Shown piece after piece: positions 5,790 to 5,975 of a stretch of DNA of 5,975 bases. The notes under the pieces were generated by a model that worked only from the letters and a program-made list of their open reading frames with translations, did not search any database and was not told where the DNA came from. The stretch comes from Clostridiales bacterium (GTDB lineage Bacteria > Bacillota > Clostridia > Lachnospirales > JAITVM01). The position numbers were made by a program, and so were the translations under genes. The stretch is taken from positions 1-5,975 of the forward strand of contig JAITVM010000101.1 in assembly GCA_031285815.1 (NCBI GenBank). Direction: 5' to 3'. Position 1 is the first letter of the stretch. Each line of letters begins with the position of its first letter.

Positions 5790-5975
5790 TCACATATCAT
5801 CTTTTGTAGGTAAAGATTGCATTAGGGCAAAGAAATGTTCTGGCTTGCCAGTGTTGAAATACCCGTACCAAGATTCCAACGTGTCCGGCCCGAAAACGCC
5901 TAATTGTTCAATAAGCTGCTTCGCCCACAATAGCGCCCCTGTTGCCCCCGCCGTAATAAGGTTGTTATCAGACAC
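5790..5975 (-). CDS. DJ-1/PfpI family protein, C-terminal fragment (start beyond window)
   Basis: The frame enters from the right edge and ends at TGA (5792-5790), giving 61 residues. It opens SDNNLITAGATGALLWAKQL, which matches the C-terminal strand-helix of DJ-1/PfpI proteins (the 'D-x-N-L-I-T-x-x-x' strand followed by a helix beginning in small residues). It continues with LGVFGPDTLESWYGYF and KPEHFFALMQSL, an ending I recall from clostridial type 1 glutamine-amidotransferase-like proteins of this family. The codon at 5975-5973 is GTG, but the family has an internal Val there, so I treat it as internal and the gene as partial. The nucleophilic Cys region is outside the window, so activity cannot be judged. 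It is convergent with the methyltransferase, with 188 bases between the stops. Confidence 0.7.
   Translation of the reverse strand: MSDNNLITAGATGALLWAKQLIEQLGVFGPDTLESWYGYFNTGKPEHFFALMQSLPTKDDM

Noticed and set aside
5527..5793. 88-residue minus-strand frame
   Set aside because: It overlaps the methyltransferase C-terminus, has low-complexity Ile runs from the GATAAT repeats, and no ribosome binding site.
5602..5975. Plus-strand frame that stays open to the window edge, in the same frame as the methyltransferase after its TAA
   Set aside because: The methyltransferase is complete at its normal length, the frame shows no family resemblance, and its second half is antisense to the well matched DJ-1/PfpI-like C-terminus.

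Overview
The window looks like chromosomal DNA of a low-GC Gram-positive anaerobe, most likely a member of Clostridia (Bacillota). The evidence is an AT-rich composition with heavy ATA use, strong AAGGAGG-type ribosome binding sites, an S-layer-homology (SLH) protein, a Feo operon ending in a small Cys-rich FeoB-associated membrane protein, and a 50-residue protein with a T-E-C-T-G-L motif of a kind I recall from clostridial genomes. This placement is inference; no marker gene is present.

Layout. On the minus strand at the left, running off the window edge, is a secreted protein (1-1089) with a signal peptide, an N-terminal SLH region and a C-terminal array of acidic, tyrosine-spaced short repeats. 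Behind it on the same strand is a 50-aa protein gene (1301-1453) closed by a convincing intrinsic terminator (1237-1281). A divergent intergenic region separates these from the plus-strand genes: a multi-pass membrane protein resembling the YhhN/TMEM86 family (1585-2190), then a perfect -35 promoter, feoA (2283-2507), feoB (2628-4748) and the FeoB-associated Cys-rich protein (4756-4902). Next come a short helix-turn-helix coding remnant (4911-4991) and an intact class I SAM-dependent methyltransferase (4996-5601). On the minus strand at the right edge is the C-terminal end of a DJ-1/PfpI-type protein (5790-5975), convergent with the methyltransferase.

How the genes work together. feoA, feoB and the small Cys-rich gene form a ferrous-iron uptake operon: FeoB is the GTPase-coupled membrane transporter, FeoA a small cytoplasmic partner, and the third protein a single-pass membrane accessory. 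A sequence matching 15 of 19 positions of the DtxR/IdeR iron-box consensus, followed by a hairpin, lies between feoA and feoB and could uncouple expression of the two. The SLH protein is probably anchored to the cell wall with its acidic tail exposed. No sequence evidence links it functionally to the feo genes.

The window is mostly recognisable biology. The items most worth a second look are the Glu/Tyr repeat tail, the 50-aa conserved-looking protein, the candidate iron box inside the feo operon, and the regulator remnant fused by position to the methyltransferase start. I see no convincing new multi-gene system, CRISPR array, RNA gene or mobile element.
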